DNA from: Actinomycetes bacterium
GTDB lineage: Bacteria > Actinomycetota > Aquicultoria > CAJVYJ01
Length of the DNA: 6,404 nucleotides
Assembly (NCBI GenBank): GCA_030597945.1
Contig: JAUVQW010000069.1
Location: 1-6,404 of the forward strand
Direction: 5' to 3'
The position numbers and the translations under genes were made by a program. Below the pieces are notes generated by a model. That model was not told where the DNA came from. It worked only from the letters and a program-made list of their open reading frames with translations, and did no database searches. Position 1 is the first letter of the stretch, and the number at the start of each line of letters is the position of its first letter. This document shows positions 5,509-6,404 of the stretch, piece after piece.

Positions 5509-6404
5509 CTACCTGACCAACGACTTATTTATCGCGTTAAGGTAGGCTCTAGCACTCGCTTCGATGATATCTGTAGAAACACCCCGGCCCAATACTTCTT
5601 TACCTTCAATTTCCAAAGTTATGCTTACATCTCCTTGAGCATCCAGTCCACCCGTGATCGAGCTGACGTTATATGAAAGCAATTTACTACTTACACCCGT
5701 AGCTTCAGAGATAGCATTGCAAATGGCGTCAACCGGACCATCTCCATTGGCCTTACTTTCAATTTTTTCATCGTCCTTGGAAAGGGTTATCTCAGCCATC
5801 GGGGTCGAATCGGTAGCGGACTGTATCTTCATGAAATCAAGAGAATACGTCTCTTCCAAAGTCCTAACTTCCTCGGCCGCCAGCGCATCGAGATCATCAC
5901 TGGTTATTTCCGCTTTTTTATCAGCGAGTTCTTTAAATCTTTTAAAAGAGTGCTCCAATTCTTCCTCGCTCAGATTGTGTCCCATCTCTTCTAATTGCTT
6001 ACGAAAAGCGTGGCGGCCAGAGGTCTTGCCAAGAATCAGTTTATTCTCACTTAATCCGATCTCTTTAGGGTCGATTATTTCGTAAGTCGTCCTCTACTTT
6101 ATTACGCCATCCTTATGGATGCCCGATGAATGGGCAAAGGCGTTTCGTCCGACAATTGATTTTTTGTTCTGAACCGAATAACCGGTAAGTTTACTGACCA
6201 ACCTGCTAGTCCTCGTAATCTCTTTTGAGTTGATATTTGTGCTCTTGTTTATAAGGGCACCCCTTACCTTTAGCGCCATCACCAATTCTTCGATCGCCGT
6301 ATTGCCTGCTCGTTCGCCGAGTCCATTGATGGCTCCTTCCACCTGAGTCGCACCGTTTTCTACTGCCGCTAAAGAGTTGGCCACGGCAAGGCCAAGGTCG
6401 TTAT
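5509..6404 (-). CDS. leuA: 2-isopropylmalate synthase, 5' partial, with in-frame UAG
   Basis: First enzyme of leucine synthesis, condensing acetyl-CoA with 2-oxoisovalerate; usually inhibited by leucine. About 298 codons are present, so roughly the first 200 of a normal ~510 are off the window. The fragment starts within the HxHNDLGLAVA metal motif (NDLGLAVA) and has NGLGERAGNT (27-35), with the metal-ligand Asn at 34, then HSSGIHKDGVIK (91-102). Codon 103 is TAG (6096-6094). The same frame continues RTTYEIIDPKEIGLSENK, then GKTSGRHAF and the C-terminal regulatory domain (about residues 165-297, including GPVDAICNAI and ARAYLNAI). There is no frameshift or loss of conservation after the amber. 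The final codon is also TAG (5511-5509), followed by AAG TGG TAA. Two readings are possible: UAG read through as an amino acid giving full-length LeuA, or a gene broken by a nonsense change or sequence error. Citramalate synthase is a less likely alternative given the leuC-D-B neighbours. Confidence 0.92.
6081..6106 (-). other. In-frame amber codon of leuA inside a small imperfect hairpin
   Basis: The minus-strand RNA around the amber can pair CGTA/TACG and AGT/ACT with a 4-nt bulge on one side, placing the UAG at the stem-loop junction. The TAG itself is at 6096-6094. Stem-loops near recoded UAG (PYLIS-type) have been proposed in methylamine methyltransferase genes, but they lie downstream of the codon and are not strictly required. 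This one is short and imperfect and may be chance. It is listed because it marks the recoding candidate. Confidence 0.3.

Noticed and set aside
5509..5985. Separate protein starting at the ATG at 5985 (MGHNLSEEEL) in the leuA region
   Set aside because: The 36 codons before this ATG continue the LeuA sequence in the same frame back to the amber codon, and no properly spaced ribosome site precedes it. It is the C-terminal part of leuA, not its own gene.
5654..6085. 143-codon plus-strand open frame opposite leuA
   Set aside because: It is antisense to conserved LeuA coding sequence, Ser/Leu-rich and without family resemblance; a shadow frame.
6094..6384. A short ORF starting at the GTG at 6384 and ending at the amber
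   Set aside because: The frame is open to the window edge with HND-type LeuA residues upstream of the GTG, so this is an internal part of leuA and the GTG encodes an ordinary Val.

Overview
This is a 6.4-kb stretch of bacterial chromosome. Every recognisable gene lies on the minus strand, so transcription runs from high to low coordinates. The GltX N-terminus is of bacterial type (class I, with HLHV and the IEDTD context). LeuC (418 aa) and LeuD (167 aa) belong to the short two-subunit isopropylmalate isomerase type found in many anaerobic bacteria and in archaea. Moderate GC and these gene types suggest an anaerobic or deep-branching bacterium (Clostridia, Desulfobacterota or an uncultured actinobacterial lineage are possibilities). 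No closer assignment is possible from this window.

Layout in transcription order: leuA (5' end off the window, 6404-5509), leuC (5365-4109), leuD (4095-3592), leuB (3599-2529), then a small lipoprotein with a TTG start (2390-2235), a small membrane-anchored SHOCT-domain protein (2184-1873), a pyrimidine-nucleoside/thymidine phosphorylase (1801-512), and the first 158 codons of gltX (476-1, running off the window). The four leu genes give the complete leucine branch: LeuA makes 2-isopropylmalate, LeuC/LeuD isomerise it to 3-isopropylmalate, and LeuB oxidises that to the leucine keto-acid precursor. leuC, leuD and leuB are tightly packed (13-nt gap, then an 8-nt overlap), which suggests co-transcription. 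leuA sits about 140 nt upstream of leuC.

The most notable observation is an in-frame UAG codon in the middle of leuA (6096-6094). The protein is well conserved and in the same frame on both sides: it reads ...GIHKDGVIK, amber, RTTYEIIDPKEIG.... The amber falls where other LeuA proteins have one ordinary residue (Asn in E. coli and B. subtilis, as recalled). The only two genes here that end in UAG, leuA and leuC, each have an in-frame UAA shortly after (after 2 and 7 further codons). The other complete genes end in UAA or UGA. This fits an organism that reads UAG as an amino acid, with pyrrolysine the best-known bacterial case. A recent nonsense mutation, a strain variant or a sequence error cannot be excluded from this window. 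No RNA genes, mobile elements, CRISPR arrays or convincing terminators were seen.
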